Below are positions 42,883-53,928 of a stretch of 64,000 bases of DNA, piece by piece. Source of the DNA: Companilactobacillus alimentarius DSM 20249 (GTDB lineage Bacteria; Bacillota; Bacilli; Lactobacillales; Lactobacillaceae); the NCBI RefSeq assembly GCF_002849895.1, contig NZ_CP018867.1:2232001-2296000 (forward strand), given 5' to 3'. Numbering within the stretch: the first letter of the stretch is position 1; every line of letters begins with the position of its first letter. The translations under genes and the position numbers were made by a program. The notes under the pieces were generated by a model. It was not told the origin of the DNA. It did not search any database and saw only the letters and a program-made list of their open reading frames with translations.

Positions 42883-43761
42883 ATGGATCATGAAAAAGTA
42901 ACTGGCAAACGCTTTTTTTATGTCACTGCACTCAATGTCATAATTACAATTACAGAATTTATTGGAGGCTTCTTTTCTGGTAGTTTAGGATTGATTTCAG
43001 ATGCCTTTCACAATTTGGAGGATTCTTTATCTATTGTGATTTCCTTTGTCGCAAATGTGATTGGTCAAAAGAAAAATGATGTACAAAAGACCTTTGGTTA
43101 TAAGCGTGCCGAAATTTTAGCAGCTTTTGTAAACTCGATCATTTTGGTTGTAATTACCGTTATTATGGTGTTTGAATCTTTCAGAAGGCTCTCGCAACCT
43201 CAAGAGATTAATGGACGCCTAATGATGATTGTTTCAATAATTGGTTTACTAGCCAACTTTATTTCAATGTGGATTCTTTTTGCTGGATCAAAAGATAATT
43301 TAAATATTAAAGCTACTTTTTTGCATATGTTGTCAGATACACTTTCATCAGTGGGCGTTTTTGTAGCTTCTATTTTTGTCATTTTATTCAATTGGATATG
43401 GGTTGATCCTTTAATTACAATTGTGATTGCTTTGTGGCTTTTAAAAGAGGCCTTTAGCGTGGTTTTTGAAACAATCAATATTCTTATGGAGGCCAGTCCT
43501 AAAATTGATTTGGACGCTGTTCAAGAGGCAATTTTAACTGTACCGGAAATAGTCAAGGTTCATCACGTACATGTTTGGATGATTGATGAGAATCATATTA
43601 TGCTAGATGCTCATATTAATGTTAAAAAAACTTGTAATGTGTCGCAATTGGATTCAATCTATGATGTCGTTGATAAGATGTTGAATGATAAATTTCATAT
43701 TACGCATGTAACTTTGCAAGCTGAATGTTCTAGAGGATTGGATAACTCATTGATAGATTAA
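42883..43761 (+). CDS. CDF-family cation efflux protein (CzcD-like)
   Basis: 292 aa, six helices plus a C-terminal cytoplasmic domain. Metal-site residues are visible in helix 2 (SDAFHNLEDS) and helix 5 (HMLSDTLSS). The C-terminal domain has HHVHVWMIDENHIMLDAHI. Exports Zn2+ or a similar divalent ion by proton exchange. GAGGAGG precedes the ATG at 42883; the in-frame codon at 42841 is rejected. Confidence 0.92.
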   Translation: MDHEKVTGKRFFYVTALNVIITITEFIGGFFSGSLGLISDAFHNLEDSLSIVISFVANVIGQKKNDVQKTFGYKRAEILAAFVNSIILVVITVIMVFESFRRLSQPQEINGRLMMIVSIIGLLANFISMWILFAGSKDNLNIKATFLHMLSDTLSSVGVFVASIFVILFNWIWVDPLITIVIALWLLKEAFSVVFETINILMEASPKIDLDAVQEAILTVPEIVKVHHVHVWMIDENHIMLDAHINVKKTCNVSQLDSIYDVVDKMLNDKFHITHVTLQAECSRGLDNSLID

Positions 43762-43825
43762 TAAGAAGTGGCATTTGTGCTAAGATTAGTAGGTAATTTT
43801 ATAATGAAAGTTGGAATGTCATAAT

Positions 43826-44500
43826 ATGGTAAAACTTGTTATGGTCAGACATGGTGAGAGCATAGCCAATGCATTGAATCAATACACTGGTTGGAATAAT
43901 GTTGGTTTGACGCATGAGGGAAGAATCCAAGCACACGTAGCTGCAAAGAAATTGCGAGGTTTTGAATTTGAGCATGTTCATACGTCAGTTTTAAAACGAG
44001 CAATTATCACAGCTTATATTATTCAAGATGATTTGAATCTTAATTATGTACCGATAACTAAAAGCTGGCGTTTAAACGAGCGTCACTATGGTGCTTTACG
44101 TGGTCAAAATAAAGATGCAACAAGAAGAGAATTTGGCGTTGAACAAGTTCATCAATGGAGAAGGAGTTTTTATTCAGTTCCTCCTAAGCTTGCTCAACCA
44201 GATCCTAATGTAGGTCCATATAAGTACTTTGACGCCAATATTATGCCTGTAGCGGAGAGTTTGTATGAAGCCTATCAAAGAATTGTACCTTATTATGTTG
44301 ATCATGTTGCACCGAGATTACTTGATAATAAAGACCAATTGATAGTTGCACATGGAAGTACGATTCGGGCTTTGATTAAATATATCGAAGGAATTAGCGA
44401 TAAAGATATTGACGGAGTTGAAGTTGCTAACGGTACACCATTAATTTATGAATTTGATGAAAAATTAAATATTATATCTTCAAATCGTCAAGATCAGTAG
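43826..44500 (+). CDS. Phosphoglycerate mutase family protein (GpmA-like paralogue)
   Basis: 224 aa. The phosphohistidine motif VRHGES is at residues ~8-13, LNERHYGALRGQNK near 85, and the second catalytic His in IVAHGSTIRAL near 180. It looks like 2,3-BPG-dependent GpmA, but the N-terminal block (SIANALNQYTGWNNVGLT) diverges from the usual glycolytic form, so it may be a secondary paralogue. Ribosome site is weak. Followed by a strong terminator. Confidence 0.82.
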   Translation: MVKLVMVRHGESIANALNQYTGWNNVGLTHEGRIQAHVAAKKLRGFEFEHVHTSVLKRAIITAYIIQDDLNLNYVPITKSWRLNERHYGALRGQNKDATRREFGVEQVHQWRRSFYSVPPKLAQPDPNVGPYKYFDANIMPVAESLYEAYQRIVPYYVDHVAPRLLDNKDQLIVAHGSTIRALIKYIEGISDKDIDGVEVANGTPLIYEFDEKLNIISSNRQDQ

Positions 44501-44501
44501 T

Positions 44502-44540
44502 GTTTTCAAAGCGTAAAGGCTTTGAAAACATTTTTTTTTA
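44502..44540 (+). terminator. Rho-independent terminator
   Basis: TGTTTTCAAAGC and GCTTTGAAAACA pair perfectly around GTAAAG, then nine Ts. Confidence 0.92.
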
Positions 44541-44766
44541 GATTTATTTTTTTAAGAAAATGCTTTCTTTTTGAAGATTATGATGTAAAATATTTAAATG
44601 GTCTAGTCAGTTACATGATTTTCATGTCAATTAACGATCTAAAATAAAAGTAATAATCATTAAATATTTGAAATATGGCAAGAGTTAATATTGGTAATAT
44701 TCTTTTAATGAAGAAATTTATTGCTTTTAAAATTATTATTATTTCTGTAAATTAGAGGGAGTTTTT

Positions 44767-45624
44767 ATGAATATTTTAATTGCACTAATACCAGCACTAG
44801 GTTGGGGCTTTATGCCAATCATCACTGGTAAAATTGGTGGATCACCAGCTAACCAAATGTTCGGAATCGGTGCTGGAGCAACAATCGTCGGGTTCGTAGC
44901 TTATATAATTACGCAGCCAGCAGTAAGCACGACGGCCTTTTGGTTTTCAGTTCTTTGTGGAGCTTTGTGGACAATCGGTCAAATCGGTCAATTCATTTCT
45001 TTCAAGCGAATTGGCGTTTCAGGAACAGTTCCATTATCAACTGTTTTCCAATTGGTAGGTAATTCTATTATTGGAATGCTAATCTTTGGCGACTGGTCTG
45101 GAGTTCAATCGAAAGTAATTGGTATAATTGCTTTATTGATTGTCATTGTAGGAGCACTTTTGACCTCAGTGACTGATAGTACTGAAGGAAACAAGATGGA
45201 ATTAAAAGATGCCATATTCCTATTGTGTACTACCGTGGGTTTTTGGATCTATTCATCATTTCCTAATATGCCAATTGTTAAAGATCAAAGTGGTACTGGT
45301 ATTTTTCTACCTGAGATGTTAGGGATTTTAGTTGGAGCAGTGATTTATGCCTTATTTACCGATGTCAAAGCCTTTAAGCAAAAAGAACATTATTTGAATA
45401 TTTTTGCAGGTATTGCTTGGGGAATTGCTGCCTTTGCTTATATCTTTTCCGCTAAGGCTAACGGTAATACATCAGCTTTCATTTGGACACAACTAAACGT
45501 AGTGATTGGAACCTTTGGTGGAATCTTTATCTTAAATGAGAAGAAGAGTAGCCGAGAATTGAAATTTACGATCCTAGGAATCGTTTTGATTGTTATTGGT
45601 AGTGTTGCAACCTCATTCGCATAA
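44767..45624 (+). CDS. GRP-family glucose/ribose porter (GlcU/RhaT type)
   Basis: 285 aa, ten helices, with duplicated halves of the drug/metabolite transporter superfamily. The N terminus (IALIPALGWGFMPIITGKIGG) is typical of glucose/ribose porters in lactobacilli. Proton-linked uptake of unphosphorylated glucose or ribose is likely. AGAGGGAG precedes the ATG. Confidence 0.88.
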   Translation: MNILIALIPALGWGFMPIITGKIGGSPANQMFGIGAGATIVGFVAYIITQPAVSTTAFWFSVLCGALWTIGQIGQFISFKRIGVSGTVPLSTVFQLVGNSIIGMLIFGDWSGVQSKVIGIIALLIVIVGALLTSVTDSTEGNKMELKDAIFLLCTTVGFWIYSSFPNMPIVKDQSGTGIFLPEMLGILVGAVIYALFTDVKAFKQKEHYLNIFAGIAWGIAAFAYIFSAKANGNTSAFIWTQLNVVIGTFGGIFILNEKKSSRELKFTILGIVLIVIGSVATSFA

Positions 45625-45670
45625 AAATCCGTAGTAATTGATTTTTTCAATTACCACGGATTTTTTTTTA
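45625..45670. terminator. Bidirectional terminator
   Basis: AAATCCGTAGTAATTGA pairs with TCAATTACCACGGATTT with one mismatch. Confidence 0.88.
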
Positions 45671-45674
45671 ATCT

Positions 45675-45962
45675 CTAAATATTGACTGCTTGAATAATAT
45701 GATTTTTGAAATAGTTTGATTCGCCATAGCCACTATTGATAATGAAAATCTTTTTGCCTTTATAGACGAAACTAATTCTCTCATAACCATAGAAATCATC
45801 GATCAATAAATCAGTGATTTGATTTATTGCAATTTCAATATGATGGGCAGGCTCTGCCCCATGAGAAATCGTTAGTGAAAGCAACCCCTTGTGAAAACGA
45901 TAATCGGCATAACCACTGAATAAATGGGAGTTGGAATCAAGGATTTGAATGTAAGTAAACAT
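45675..45962 (-). CDS. Hypothetical protein (95 aa)
   Basis: Soluble, with a beta-rich pattern (MFTYIQILDSNSHLFSGYAD, then ISFVYKGKKIFIINSGYG). No membrane segment or recognised domain. It is convergent with the sugar porter and upstream DNA lacks a strong ribosome site, so support is moderate. Confidence 0.5.
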   Translation of the reverse strand: MFTYIQILDSNSHLFSGYADYRFHKGLLSLTISHGAEPAHHIEIAINQITDLLIDDFYGYERISFVYKGKKIFIINSGYGESNYFKNHIIQAVNI

Positions 45963-46105
45963 ATATTATTGATCTCTTCTCTAATTTAAGTTAATCAAAA
46001 TTTTTTGTCTTGATTAATTCAAATTATAATTAATAAATTTTATTAAACCAAAAATAAACTGTGATTATGACAAAATGTCTGATCTTAATCAATAAATTTG
46101 ACACC

Positions 46106-46142
46106 AAAAAAGCGCAATTGCTTTAATGCAATTGCGCTTTTT
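46106..46142. terminator. Bidirectional terminator after kup
   Basis: AAAAAGCGCAATTGC pairs with GCAATTGCGCTTTTT. Confidence 0.92.
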
Positions 46143-46144
46143 AG

Positions 46145-48232
46145 TTATTCGTCCTCGTCGTCATCATCAATCTCTTCATCAATCTTAATATCTTTGAGAG
46201 CTGAGCGGTCTTTTCTGACCAAACGCAAGCGATTGAGGGAGACTTTCCCAAGTACTAATGGAACACGTTCTTCAATAACATCGCTGTATGAAAGACCGAA
46301 CCAGTTAGCTGGAGAGATAAACTTTTGTAACAAGAGACGTAAGTGAATGATACTCTTCTTCACATTACTGATCTTAGTATCAGGTGAGAGAACCTCTTTA
46401 ATAATAACGAATGAGAAGTCCCCAACATCACGATCAGGAATAGTGGTATATTTCTGTGGTTGAGATTTAATCTCGCCATTTGACATCATATCGTTGACGA
46501 CCTGACGCAAGTAGACGTTAACCTTTTGATCTACTCTAAATCCTAGATAGAGTTGAACGCTGACCATGTAGTCAGTGTCAAAAGTCTCAACACTGTAAGC
46601 TGCGGTATATGGTTCATCGGTAACGTTAACAGTGACAAACCAATAAACTTGAGCTCGTTTAGGACGTTTATCAAGAATTGAATAGAGGATATTTTTCTTA
46701 ATCCGGTATCCATCATGAACCTTAGTTAAATAAACTAGGTTAGTTGTATATAGTGGATAACTTGGATCTTTTCTTAAATCATTTAATTGGTGCTTAAAAG
46801 CCAATAGGGAAGCAAAATGACTCCGATAGGTATTATCATCCTTGAGTCTTTCGCCGTATCTCCAAACGAACATAACGGCAATTAAGACGGCCGCGATGAA
46901 CATTGTAATGTAAGCACCGTGAATGAACTTGCTACTATTTGTAACGAAGAAAATACTTTCAATGATAAAGAAGAAACTAACGATAACCGTTGTAAAAATA
47001 CGATTGACCCGTTTCATCAATAACCATTGGTGAAGTAAGATCGTAGTCATTAACATGGTAATAGTAATTTCTAGACCATAAGCATTTGACATGTTTTCTG
47101 AAGTCTTGAAATAGAAAACAATAAATAAACAAACAATCCAAATTATTGAATTAACTGTAGGGATATAAAGTTGTCCTTTAAAGTTAGTTGGATAATAAGT
47201 TTTTAATCTTGGGAACATTCTTAACTTAGTTGCTTCGGAAACTAGAGTGTATGAACCAGAAATCAAAGCCTGTGAAGCGATGATTGCGGCAAATGCTGAA
47301 AGTAAAATTCCAAAGAGTCTAAAGTCAGAAGGAATCGATTGATAAAATGGATTCATAGCTGAGCCCATTTTTTGTAATGAAGCATTGTCTTTAACACTAA
47401 TGATCCAAGCTGCTTGACCTAAATAACTAAGTAGCAAGCAAACTTTAACAAAAGGCCAACTAGTATAAATATTAGGTCGACCAACGTGTCCCATATCGGA
47501 ATATAAGGCCTCAGCACCAGTAGTAGCTAAGAAGATACTACCTAGAATAAAGATTCCGCGAATATTCATAGGACTTTGCAATAACTTAATTGCGTAGTAA
47601 GGGTTCAAAGCTCGAATAATCGTCCAGTCCGAAGAAAGATTGACGATTCCAATTAGACCCAGAAAGGCGAACCAAATCAACATTATTGGACCAAAGGCTC
47701 GACCGATCATCTGTGTACCAAATCGTTGAATAAAGAACAACGTTGATAAGATGATAATAGTTACAATGATAACTTGATTCTGCGTACTAATAAGTACTGC
47801 GTTGTGAATCTGGATACCCTTGAGCCCTTCAATTGCCGCCGTAACGGTAACTGCGGGAGTCATCATACCATCAGCTAGAAAGGTTGCCCCACCAATCATT
47901 GCTGGGATAATCAACCACTTAGCACGCTTTCTAACTAAAGTGTAGAGGGCAAATATACCACCCTCACCGTTGTTATCGGCACGTAAAGCAATCAAAACAT
48001 ACTTAATTGTCGTTACCAAGGTCAGTGTCCAAAAGATCAAGGAAACACTACCCAAAATAAAATCAGTAGACATTTTTTCAAGTCCACCATTCCCAACCAT
48101 CAAGGAATGCATAACATATAGAGGAGAGGTACCAATATCTCCATAAACGATTCCTAATGCAATTAGAAATCCTGCAATGCTTCTCTTTGAATGGGGGTTA
48201 TTTTTCAATGAATTCAGTTGTGTCTTTTCCAT
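46145..48232 (-). CDS. kup: KUP-family potassium uptake protein
   Basis: 695 aa, about twelve helices and a C-terminal cytosolic domain, proton-coupled K+ import. The family start IVYGDIGTSPLYV is near residue 30. The very C terminus is strongly acidic (EEIDDDDEDE). The ATG at 48232 follows GGAG by 8 nt; the ATG at 48298 would add 22 residues without a ribosome site. No c-di-AMP riboswitch-like leader fits in the 118-nt gap upstream. Confidence 0.93.
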   Translation of the reverse strand: MEKTQLNSLKNNPHSKRSIAGFLIALGIVYGDIGTSPLYVMHSLMVGNGGLEKMSTDFILGSVSLIFWTLTLVTTIKYVLIALRADNNGEGGIFALYTLVRKRAKWLIIPAMIGGATFLADGMMTPAVTVTAAIEGLKGIQIHNAVLISTQNQVIIVTIIILSTLFFIQRFGTQMIGRAFGPIMLIWFAFLGLIGIVNLSSDWTIIRALNPYYAIKLLQSPMNIRGIFILGSIFLATTGAEALYSDMGHVGRPNIYTSWPFVKVCLLLSYLGQAAWIISVKDNASLQKMGSAMNPFYQSIPSDFRLFGILLSAFAAIIASQALISGSYTLVSEATKLRMFPRLKTYYPTNFKGQLYIPTVNSIIWIVCLFIVFYFKTSENMSNAYGLEITITMLMTTILLHQWLLMKRVNRIFTTVIVSFFFIIESIFFVTNSSKFIHGAYITMFIAAVLIAVMFVWRYGERLKDDNTYRSHFASLLAFKHQLNDLRKDPSYPLYTTNLVYLTKVHDGYRIKKNILYSILDKRPKRAQVYWFVTVNVTDEPYTAAYSVETFDTDYMVSVQLYLGFRVDQKVNVYLRQVVNDMMSNGEIKSQPQKYTTIPDRDVGDFSFVIIKEVLSPDTKISNVKKSIIHLRLLLQKFISPANWFGLSYSDVIEERVPLVLGKVSLNRLRLVRKDRSALKDIKIDEEIDDDDEDE

Positions 48233-48350
48233 ATAATAATCTCCAAAAATAAACAGTTCAACGGCAATTGTAACATTAAGCATGAAGGTATGAAACATTT
48301 ATTTTAGTCGACTTTAATTCCCTAATTTAAAGCCTTATGTAGCGCTTATA

Positions 48351-50771
48351 TTACTTATGCAAAGGGACAATTAATGTAGACTGATCCAGTTGAACTGTAT
48401 ATTTAATATTTTGATTTCCACGTACGGTCATACCAAAGTCGGTTGCATAGATTATCAATCCCAATTGGTGATTAGCTTGCAAATTATAAAATGTTGGTTG
48501 TAAGTCAACGGTTACATTGTAGAAGATGTTCGGCTTTAATTCATCAACTTTATAATTATTCTTCCGATTTTGTAAATTAATATGCCCCTTGGTAATCATT
48601 TTGGCTGTTGATTCTTTGCCGAGAGTGAATTCTCGAAGATCATCTTCACGCCAATCATAGGTTTCAGCAAGACTATTTTTAGAAAGTAGACTTGGAGAAA
48701 CATTAAGACGCTTGGTTTTGCCAAAATCAATTACTTGAAAACTCAGCATACCCAAATCTTCACTAGAAGATACCTGTAAATTAAGTTTTATTTTTCCATC
48801 AAGTAAGAGGTTTTTAGTTAGAGGTGCTGTTTTAAAAGTCAAGTGTGTGTTAAGTAATTTAGCGTTATCTGCCAGTAGATCTTTTTGCCATGTAACGTTG
48901 TCATCACGATAAAATTCAAAATCGGTTTTAGGTAGATTATCGGTAAACGAAGCGGTAGCAGTCTCAGATTTTTCGGTAGTTAGTTTATCATCTGATAAGT
49001 TATACTTGAGGGTATCATCATCCTCATTAGCCCAATCTTTGTAAGCAGTCCAAGTTTCAGGTTTAACGTTATCTTGTCTGATGACGTTAGGGATAATTTC
49101 TTTTGCCTGATTATCTATACCTAAGAGCTCATTAGTTAACCAGAGATTAATAATGTCGCTGTAATCTATGGAACGAAAGGCATTGATATAGATGTGTTGT
49201 CCTTGATGTAAGATTATTTTTTGCGTAACGCCGTTATACTTAATACCATTCCAGAGACGTTCAACGTTACGAGGTTTGACGTTCCAATCATTTAAGCCAT
49301 GGACCATGAAAACATCAGCTGTGATATTCTTGAAGTTCTTATGATAATTACGGGCGTCCCAAAAAGTATTGTAATCACCGCTATCACGATCTTGACCCAC
49401 TTGAATATCTTTTATTTGTTGGTCCCATTGATCTTCGATTTTGTGGAAATCACCGGGTTGAAGACGACGGCTAAAAGTCTCCTCGGCTAAGACATCAGCA
49501 TCTTCACCAGGGAATCCACCTGGAGCAATAACTAGACCACCGTCACGGTAGTAGTCGTACCAATTAGAAATGGCGGCTTCACTGATGATAGTTTTCAGAC
49601 CCTTAACACCAGTGGTTGCAGCTGCTGTAGCAAGTGTTCCTAAATAAGAACGTCCCGTCATAGCGACCTTTTTATTTGACCACCAAGCTTTAATCTCAAT
49701 ATTATCAGTACGGTTAGTAAAGGCGGGAAGATCACCAGTTAGCCATTTGATAATGGAAATAGTAGAAGTAGTTTCATCTGGATCGCCAGTGGTTCTGAAT
49801 CCGTCAGAATCCTTAGTACCGATCCCAGCCATGTAAATGACCGCAAATCCACGAGCTAAGAAGTAGTCATTTAAAGTGTAAGAACTTTCTCTAGCAAAAG
49901 TCTCTTCAGCTTTTTTGGTTTCACCATTGATAACGCGGGGTTCAGGTAATTCTGTTCTTTTTGCAACGTATTCAATATCTTTGTACTGTAAATTATTTGG
50001 CTCTTTGTGTGTTAAGGGAACGTTGACGTTATGAGTTAGTTTTTCACCAGTTTCGTCATTAGTTCCTTGGTTATAGGGACTGGCCGTGTAAAGGACAGGG
50101 ACTTTCAGACCATGTTCAGTTTCGTAGGGACGAAGGATTTCAGCCTTAAGTAAATCTCTTTTGCCATCATGATCGCTATCTTGAGGAGACTCGACATAAA
50201 CAACCTCTCGAATTAATTTATGAGGATTAAAGACAGGTAGGGTTTTACCATTGAATAGTAAAGGCTTTGATACTTTGCCATAGAATGTGGTGAAGTAACC
50301 TTTAGATGCTAATGAATCGATGAAAGTTTGCCCATCTTTATTGTGAGTAGCTAGAAGCCAATACCAAGCAGATTTTAGTTCACTCGTGGTAAAATAACCA
50401 TTCTGATGATTAGCGATTAACAATTGGATTTTTTTCATTGCTGTCAGTGGAGCGTCAAATGAAAAGTCGACGTCAGGATTGAATTTTAATAACTGTAAGG
50501 CAACATTATAAAAAGCGACAACTGAAACATTGGTTGCAGAATCAAGATATTCACTTAGATTCTGTGTTTCAGTAGCCATATAAGTACGTAATTTTTCTTC
50601 AAAGTTAGAAGAAGTCTTTGCTTCTAAGAAAGCCTTACTAAGAAAGCTTTTCCATAACTTGATTGAGTCTGTTTCAGAACTGTTGTCTTTATCTAGAAAT
50701 CCGATTTCTTTCAATTCTTTGATTTGGTCATCGAACTTGGTGGGACGAATAGCAAATTGATTATTTTTCAT
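48351..50771 (-). CDS. pepX: X-prolyl dipeptidyl aminopeptidase
   Basis: 806 aa, cytosolic serine peptidase that releases X-Pro dipeptides during casein or peptide use. The nucleophile motif GRSYLGT is near residue 370, the Asp in [12 protein letters not shown] region near 490, and His in ILHQGQHIY near 525. N-terminal helical domain and C-terminal jelly roll are present. AAAGGAGTG precedes the ATG at 50771; 50789 is rejected. Confidence 0.95.
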   Translation of the reverse strand: MKNNQFAIRPTKFDDQIKELKEIGFLDKDNSSETDSIKLWKSFLSKAFLEAKTSSNFEEKLRTYMATETQNLSEYLDSATNVSVVAFYNVALQLLKFNPDVDFSFDAPLTAMKKIQLLIANHQNGYFTTSELKSAWYWLLATHNKDGQTFIDSLASKGYFTTFYGKVSKPLLFNGKTLPVFNPHKLIREVVYVESPQDSDHDGKRDLLKAEILRPYETEHGLKVPVLYTASPYNQGTNDETGEKLTHNVNVPLTHKEPNNLQYKDIEYVAKRTELPEPRVINGETKKAEETFARESSYTLNDYFLARGFAVIYMAGIGTKDSDGFRTTGDPDETTSTISIIKWLTGDLPAFTNRTDNIEIKAWWSNKKVAMTGRSYLGTLATAAATTGVKGLKTIISEAAISNWYDYYRDGGLVIAPGGFPGEDADVLAEETFSRRLQPGDFHKIEDQWDQQIKDIQVGQDRDSGDYNTFWDARNYHKNFKNITADVFMVHGLNDWNVKPRNVERLWNGIKYNGVTQKIILHQGQHIYINAFRSIDYSDIINLWLTNELLGIDNQAKEIIPNVIRQDNVKPETWTAYKDWANEDDDTLKYNLSDDKLTTEKSETATASFTDNLPKTDFEFYRDDNVTWQKDLLADNAKLLNTHLTFKTAPLTKNLLLDGKIKLNLQVSSSEDLGMLSFQVIDFGKTKRLNVSPSLLSKNSLAETYDWREDDLREFTLGKESTAKMITKGHINLQNRKNNYKVDELKPNIFYNVTVDLQPTFYNLQANHQLGLIIYATDFGMTVRGNQNIKYTVQLDQSTLIVPLHK

Positions 50772-50839
50772 ATTGACACTCCTTTTCAAATATTAATTTC
50801 ATTATAAAGCACTGTAGATGAAAGTCTCGAATAAATCAA

Positions 50840-50870
50840 TAAAAAATAGGCCTACAATTGCAGGCCCATT
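50840..50870. terminator. Terminator after pepC
   Basis: GGCCTACAATTGCAGGCC-type near-palindrome with T-run in the minus direction. Confidence 0.75.
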
Positions 50871-50884
50871 TTTCTGGTTTTGTT

Positions 50885-52228
50885 TTATGCTAAAGCACCC
50901 ATTGGGTCCCAAGGAGCAAGAACCTTAGGATCTTTAGATTCAGTTTCAAAGGTATTCTTAAGATCATCACTTAAATATTTCTTATTGATAACTAATTGAT
51001 AGACGAATTCATTGAACCATGAGTCGCTCATAACAAAGTATCCTTTGTTACCAACTTTTTCACCCCATGAATTTTCAACTTTCCACTTGAGTGGATTGCC
51101 ATTTTCGTCTAAATCAACACCAGTGATAACCATTGCGTGTGTCATCATACTTTCAATGTAATCAAGACGTTCTGCTTTGGTCATCTTAAGGTCAGTATTG
51201 AGTAAACCTTCGAGGTCATAGATCTTTGTATCCATGATACCAATCTTACGATCGGAACTTTGACCAACATCACTACCAAACCAAACTGTTTCACCAGCTT
51301 GAAGTTGTTTAACAGCTAATTTCTTGAAGTCATTGATTTCAAGGTTCAAGTGGCGAACTTGACGACCACCGATAACATTGCCTAGCATTTCAACGGTATA
51401 AACGTGATTGTATGGTTTATCAGCTGTTGGAGCGTTGATAGTTGAAATGTAGCTATCTAAGTCCCAGCCGACATATTTCTTGAAGAATTCTTGTGGTGTA
51501 ATACCGGTTTCTTTATGATAGTTCTTATCATCATCACGGTAAGCCCAGTCAAATTTAGTAGGTGGTACGCCTACTGTATAAACTAAGATCTTGTAGATTT
51601 CACTTAACAATTCGTTTTTCTTACGTTCAATATCTTCTTCAGATTTGTTGTCATTAACGAGGTCACGCAAGATGATGGCATCTTTACATAATTTCTTGTT
51701 GAGCACGTTATTTAGTTCAGAGGAGTTTGTACGACTGAATGTATCTGGCATAACGGCCTTAGGAACGACGCCATATTTTTGAACTAGTGCCATAACCATA
51801 TCCCATTGACCACCATCTTGTTGAGGTGTTGCCATTAGGAAATCGACTTTGCGATCACCAGTTGGTAAAGCTGCTGTTTTAATAACATTTTCAAAGAAGT
51901 AATTTGACTTTTCCAATTTATCCCAGAAAAGCATGTAGCCTTGAGATAACTCGAAGCCCTTGATCTTGAAGTTATCTTGAAGAGGGTGTCTCATTGTATT
52001 CAAAGCTGCAAAGACCCAGCAAAGTCCTGATTGCTTTTGATCAGCAACCTTACCAGTATCCAATTCGATTGAGAAAGTTGGATCCATTGCTACCTTAGAA
52101 GCAAGGGTCTCACTTGATTTAAAGAGGCCGTTGTTAATAACAGCATTTTTAATTGCTGAAGAACCTGGTGTATTTTCAAAGGCTGTTTGAAATTTATCTA
52201 ATTCTGATGATGTGATTTCTTTTGTCAT
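50885..52228 (-). CDS. pepC: Aminopeptidase C (bleomycin hydrolase family)
   Basis: 447 aa, cytosolic cysteine aminopeptidase forming hexamers. Catalytic Cys in QSGLCWVFAALN near residue 75, His in THAMVITGVD near 367, Asn in VENSWGEKVG near 388. The C-terminal residues (DPMGALA) occupy the active site in this family, explaining aminopeptidase rather than endopeptidase activity. AAAAGGAGAA precedes the ATG. Confidence 0.95.
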   Translation of the reverse strand: MTKEITSSELDKFQTAFENTPGSSAIKNAVINNGLFKSSETLASKVAMDPTFSIELDTGKVADQKQSGLCWVFAALNTMRHPLQDNFKIKGFELSQGYMLFWDKLEKSNYFFENVIKTAALPTGDRKVDFLMATPQQDGGQWDMVMALVQKYGVVPKAVMPDTFSRTNSSELNNVLNKKLCKDAIILRDLVNDNKSEEDIERKKNELLSEIYKILVYTVGVPPTKFDWAYRDDDKNYHKETGITPQEFFKKYVGWDLDSYISTINAPTADKPYNHVYTVEMLGNVIGGRQVRHLNLEINDFKKLAVKQLQAGETVWFGSDVGQSSDRKIGIMDTKIYDLEGLLNTDLKMTKAERLDYIESMMTHAMVITGVDLDENGNPLKWKVENSWGEKVGNKGYFVMSDSWFNEFVYQLVINKKYLSDDLKNTFETESKDPKVLAPWDPMGALA

Positions 52229-52243
52229 ACAAAAATTCTCCTT

Positions 52244-52933
52244 TTATCTGATATTATCAATTACTTTAGGTCCATCTTCGTAACCGACGATAATAGTATT
52301 AACTATATCAAGAAATAATCCATGTGCAACTATTCCAACTTGATGATCTAACCAGTCAGCTAGTAGATGGGGATGATTGATTGTACCAATTTTTAAATCA
52401 ATAATATAATTTTTATTGTGTGTTAAAAAGCGACTGCCATCTTCATTGAGACGAAATTCTGGATTCAAACCTTCTTTTTGAAGATCGTTAAAAGTCTTTT
52501 CGCTACCAAAGGGGATTACCTCAGTTGGTAATGGAAAACTTCCCAATTTGTCAGCCATTTTTGATTTATCAACGATCCAAAGGTTACGGTTAGAGTTTGT
52601 AGCAACCATTTTTTCTAGTAGATGAGCGCCACCGCCGCCTTTGATACCTTGACCATTTTTGTCAATTTGGTCGGCACCATCAATGGTTAAGTCGATGTGA
52701 TCCACTTCGTTGAGGTCTTTGGTTTGAATGCCCAATTCTTGAGCTTGTTTTTCAGAACGAGAAGATGTTGTTACGGCAACAATATTTTCAAGTTCTCCAT
52801 TCTTTAATCTGCGACCCAATTCCTCAATCATATAGTAGACAGTCGAGCCAGTACCTAATCCTACTACGCTATTACTCTTGAAGTAATCGACCGATTTAGT
52901 ACCGACAGCTTTCTTTAATTCATCTTGGTTCAA
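52244..52933 (-). CDS. rpiA: Ribose-5-phosphate isomerase A
   Basis: 229 aa, interconverts ribose-5-P and ribulose-5-[17 protein letters not shown] (phosphate loop), [11 protein letters not shown] and [12 protein letters not shown] carry the catalytic Asp, Glu and Lys. The start is a TTG directly after the stop of the GNAT gene; the GGGGG run in that gene's end serves as ribosome site, so the two are coupled. Confidence 0.95.
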   Translation of the reverse strand: MNQDELKKAVGTKSVDYFKSNSVVGLGTGSTVYYMIEELGRRLKNGELENIVAVTTSSRSEKQAQELGIQTKDLNEVDHIDLTIDGADQIDKNGQGIKGGGGAHLLEKMVATNSNRNLWIVDKSKMADKLGSFPLPTEVIPFGSEKTFNDLQKEGLNPEFRLNEDGSRFLTHNKNYIIDLKIGTINHPHLLADWLDHQVGIVAHGLFLDIVNTIIVGYEDGPKVIDNIR

Positions 52934-53236
52934 CTAATTTTCCCCCTTTAAGAGCTTTTGGTAATTTTCAGTTAATAAAAATCTAATTTCTGGTCTATTT
53001 TGAAAGGCGACTTTAGCATATTCACAAACTGGAACGATTTTTAACCCCTTTAAATCAGAGAAATCTAAGACGGCATTCAAAAGCTTTTTTGCTAAGCCTT
53101 GATTGCGATATTGTTCATCGACATAAGTATGATCGAGTGAAATTACACCGTCCTTAACAGTCGAATAGGTAAGTTCACCGATTGTTTTACCATCATTTAC
53201 AAGGTAAAAACGTCCATCCTCATGATTCATTTCCAT
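52934..53236 (-). CDS. YjdJ-type GNAT-like acetyltransferase
   Basis: 100 aa, a compact GNAT fold. HTYVDEQYRNQGLAKKLL is the acetyl-CoA loop and VCEYAKVAFQNRPEI is the C-terminal block typical of the YidJ/YjdJ group (COG2388). Substrate unknown. AGGAGGTAATTT precedes the ATG; its stop touches the rpiA start. Confidence 0.85.
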   Translation of the reverse strand: MEMNHEDGRFYLVNDGKTIGELTYSTVKDGVISLDHTYVDEQYRNQGLAKKLLNAVLDFSDLKGLKIVPVCEYAKVAFQNRPEIRFLLTENYQKLLKGEN

Positions 53237-53366
53237 AAAATTACCTCCTGCTTAATTTATTTAATTTAATATTACTCTATTATAAGAAGAAAGTCAGTGA
53301 ATCAATAGTTTTATATGAGCTAAAATGCTATTATTTTAGTTATCTAATGCTTAAGGAGTTTTCAAT

Positions 53367-53909
53367 TTGACAAAAAAACGTGGATTTGAGATTGTGAAAA
53401 AATATGAAGGCAAAGGAATAAATTTGCCAGTACGTCAAACTAAAAATGCTGCTGGATATGATATTGAAAGCGCCCAGGACTTTATTGTCCCTTCAATTTG
53501 GAAATTTGGCTTTTTTAATGTTTTGAAATTTATTTTGAATAAAGGAAAAATGGATGACGAAAAAATTGCTGAGGTACAAAAGTCAATCAAGCCAGTTTTA
53601 GTACCAACAGGTATTAAAGCCTATATGCAAGAAGACGAAGTATTGATTATAGCTAGTCGTTCTAGTAATCCCTTAAAACGTGGCTTAACAATTCCTAATG
53701 GGATTGGCGTGGTTGACGCTGACTACTATAATAATGATAGTAATGAGGGTGAATTGTTTGTTCAACTGATCAATTTTTTCCCAGTCGACTATAAAGTGAA
53801 AAAGGGCGAACGTTTGGCTCAAGGAATTTTTATAAAATATTTAACGTCTGATAATGATGAAGGCGGCTTGAGAAAACGCAATGGAGGATTTGGTTCCTCA
53901 GGAATATAA
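53367..53909 (+). CDS. dut: dUTP diphosphatase
   Basis: 180 aa, trimeric dUTPase. Motifs [37 protein letters not shown] and GGFGSSG occur in order. An insertion of ~30 residues (about 47-75) lies between motifs 1 and 2, as in some lactobacilli. Start is TTG behind AAGGAG. It overlaps no gene but radA begins 19 nt after its stop. Confidence 0.92.
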   Translation: MTKKRGFEIVKKYEGKGINLPVRQTKNAAGYDIESAQDFIVPSIWKFGFFNVLKFILNKGKMDDEKIAEVQKSIKPVLVPTGIKAYMQEDEVLIIASRSSNPLKRGLTIPNGIGVVDADYYNNDSNEGELFVQLINFFPVDYKVKKGERLAQGIFIKYLTSDNDEGGLRKRNGGFGSSGI

Positions 53910-53928
53910 TAAGAAAGGAACTATTTTA

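Noticed and set aside
44560-44590. cre site before the sugar porter
   Set aside because: AGAAAATGCTTTCT has the symmetry but lacks the central CG required by CcpA.
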